Of a stretch of 6,722 nucleotides of DNA, positions 6,521 to 6,722 are shown one piece after another (within the stretch, counting starts at the first letter, position 1; every line of letters starts with the position of its first letter). Source of the DNA: Pseudomonadota bacterium (GTDB lineage: Bacteria > Desulfobacterota > DSM-4660 > Desulfatiglandales > B25-G16); contig JADFWK010000169.1 of assembly GCA_015223015.1 (NCBI GenBank), forward strand, positions 1-6,722. Reading direction: 5' to 3'. The position numbers and the translations under genes are program-made. The notes beneath the pieces were generated by a model, which saw only the letters and a list, made by a program, of their open reading frames with translations, was not told the origin of the DNA and searched no databases.

Positions 6521-6601
6521 GCCACAAATTATCACGAATTATCACGAATAATTATTTATCAAAAGTCTTTATACAGAATTTCATTTGTGTCCATTCGTGG
6601 C
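6521..6601. repeat. AT-rich imperfect inverted-repeat element between waaF-like gene and gmhB
   Basis: The 19-nt arm 6521-6539 (GCCACAAATTATCACGAAT) matches the reverse complement of 6583-6601 (GCCACGAATGGACACAAAT) at 14 of 19 positions, so the 81-nt stretch can fold back on itself. The words GCCAC, AAT and CAC are kept in both arms, and the middle is very AT-rich (around 6547-6582). The right arm ends on the first base of the waaF-like stop codon. It fills most of the 106-nt gap before gmhB, where I see no other gene. A small dispersed repeat is the likeliest reading. A terminator or mRNA-processing element is possible. Confidence 0.65.
6527..6546. repeat. Two tandem 10-bp units inside the inverted-repeat element
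   Basis: AATTATCACG occurs twice in direct succession (6527-6536 and 6537-6546), followed by a partial AATAATT. It overlaps the left arm of the inverted repeat, suggesting slippage-type growth of that arm or a repeat-unit structure in the element. Confidence 0.7.
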
Positions 6602-6722
6602 TAAACTGTTACAATTTTTAATTCCTTTTTCAGGCTTTCCATTTGATCCCAGACCTCTTCTGGCTCAATGGATAGCATGCACCTATGATCCGATGGACAC
6701 TCCACTTTCAAACAGGGGCTGC
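6601..6722 (-). CDS. waaF: C-terminal end of a GT9 heptosyltransferase, WaaF-like, truncated by window edge
   Basis: Minus-strand reading from 6720 to the TAG at 6603-6601 gives 39 residues; the gene continues beyond the right edge. The fragment starts SPCLKVECPSDHRCMLSIEP and continues with a short helix (EEVWDQMESLKKEL). Cysteines at fragment positions 3, 8 and 14, with His12-Arg13 before the last, match the C-terminal cysteine cluster of GT9 enzymes, in particular the CXPC-type, ECP, RCM pattern of LPS heptosyltransferase II. The complete GT9 gene at 3666-4754 ends with a similar cluster (PCVPC, GC, RCLNELEPEEV). Lying directly upstream of gmhB on the same strand supports a heptosyltransferase. 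The family is well supported by this short stretch; waaF rather than another GT9 member is a judgement. The stop codon overlaps the right end of the inverted repeat by one base. Confidence 0.75.
   Translation of the reverse strand, partial: SPCLKVECPSDHRCMLSIEPEEVWDQMESLKKELKIVTV

Noticed and set aside
6527..6546. Tandem 10-bp repeats as a CRISPR or iteron-type array
   Set aside because: Only two short units with no spacers and no replication or cas genes nearby.
6527..6580. Possible minus-strand promoter for gmhB (TTGATA- and GATAAT-like words)
   Set aside because: The TTGATA to nearest GATAAT spacing is about 13 nt and to the next about 23 nt, neither near 17; the AT-rich repeat makes such words likely by chance.

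Overview
The window is part of a lipopolysaccharide (LPS) core / surface-glycan biosynthesis locus from a Gram-negative bacterium. It is almost fully coding, with two gene blocks transcribed towards each other. Outer-membrane LPS is indicated by gmhB (ADP-heptose precursor pathway), two GT9 heptosyltransferase-family genes, a WaaE/KdtX-like GT2 and a WaaG-like GT4. Moderate GC by eye, many TTG starts, and long imperfect palindromes between genes would fit Desulfobacterota (the former Deltaproteobacteria) or a neighbouring phylum. That placement is inference and weak.

Plus-strand block (1-3511): a WaaE/KdtX-like GT2 glycosyltransferase cut by the left edge, a rhamnosyltransferase-like GT2 (TTG start, overlapping its upstream neighbour by 23 nt), a WaaG-like GT4 glycosyltransferase, and a methyltransferase with an N-terminal four-cysteine finger, joined to the GT4 by a TGATG stop/start overlap. 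Spacing suggests one transcript whose promoter lies left of the window.

Minus-strand block (6722 back to 3666): the last 39 residues of a GT9 heptosyltransferase (waaF-like) cut by the right edge, gmhB, a small Trm112/YcaR-like zinc protein, a second rhamnosyltransferase-like GT2 (TTG start directly after the preceding stop), and a complete GT9 heptosyltransferase-family gene. The last three are tightly packed; gmhB is set off by 54 nt from the gene after it and 106 nt from the gene before it.

Together the genes describe heptose precursor dephosphorylation (GmhB), heptose transfer (GT9), further core or outer-core sugar additions (two GT2, one WaaE-like GT2, one GT4) and a methylation that may modify a sugar. 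Acceptors and sugars cannot be read from sequence alone.

The least ordinary parts are two noncoding palindromic elements, at 3522-3665 between the convergent blocks and at 6521-6601 between waaF and gmhB. Each abuts the stop codon of a GT9 gene. They look like small non-autonomous or structural repeats rather than plain terminators. I see no tRNA, rRNA, CRISPR array, transposase gene or clearly novel protein system.
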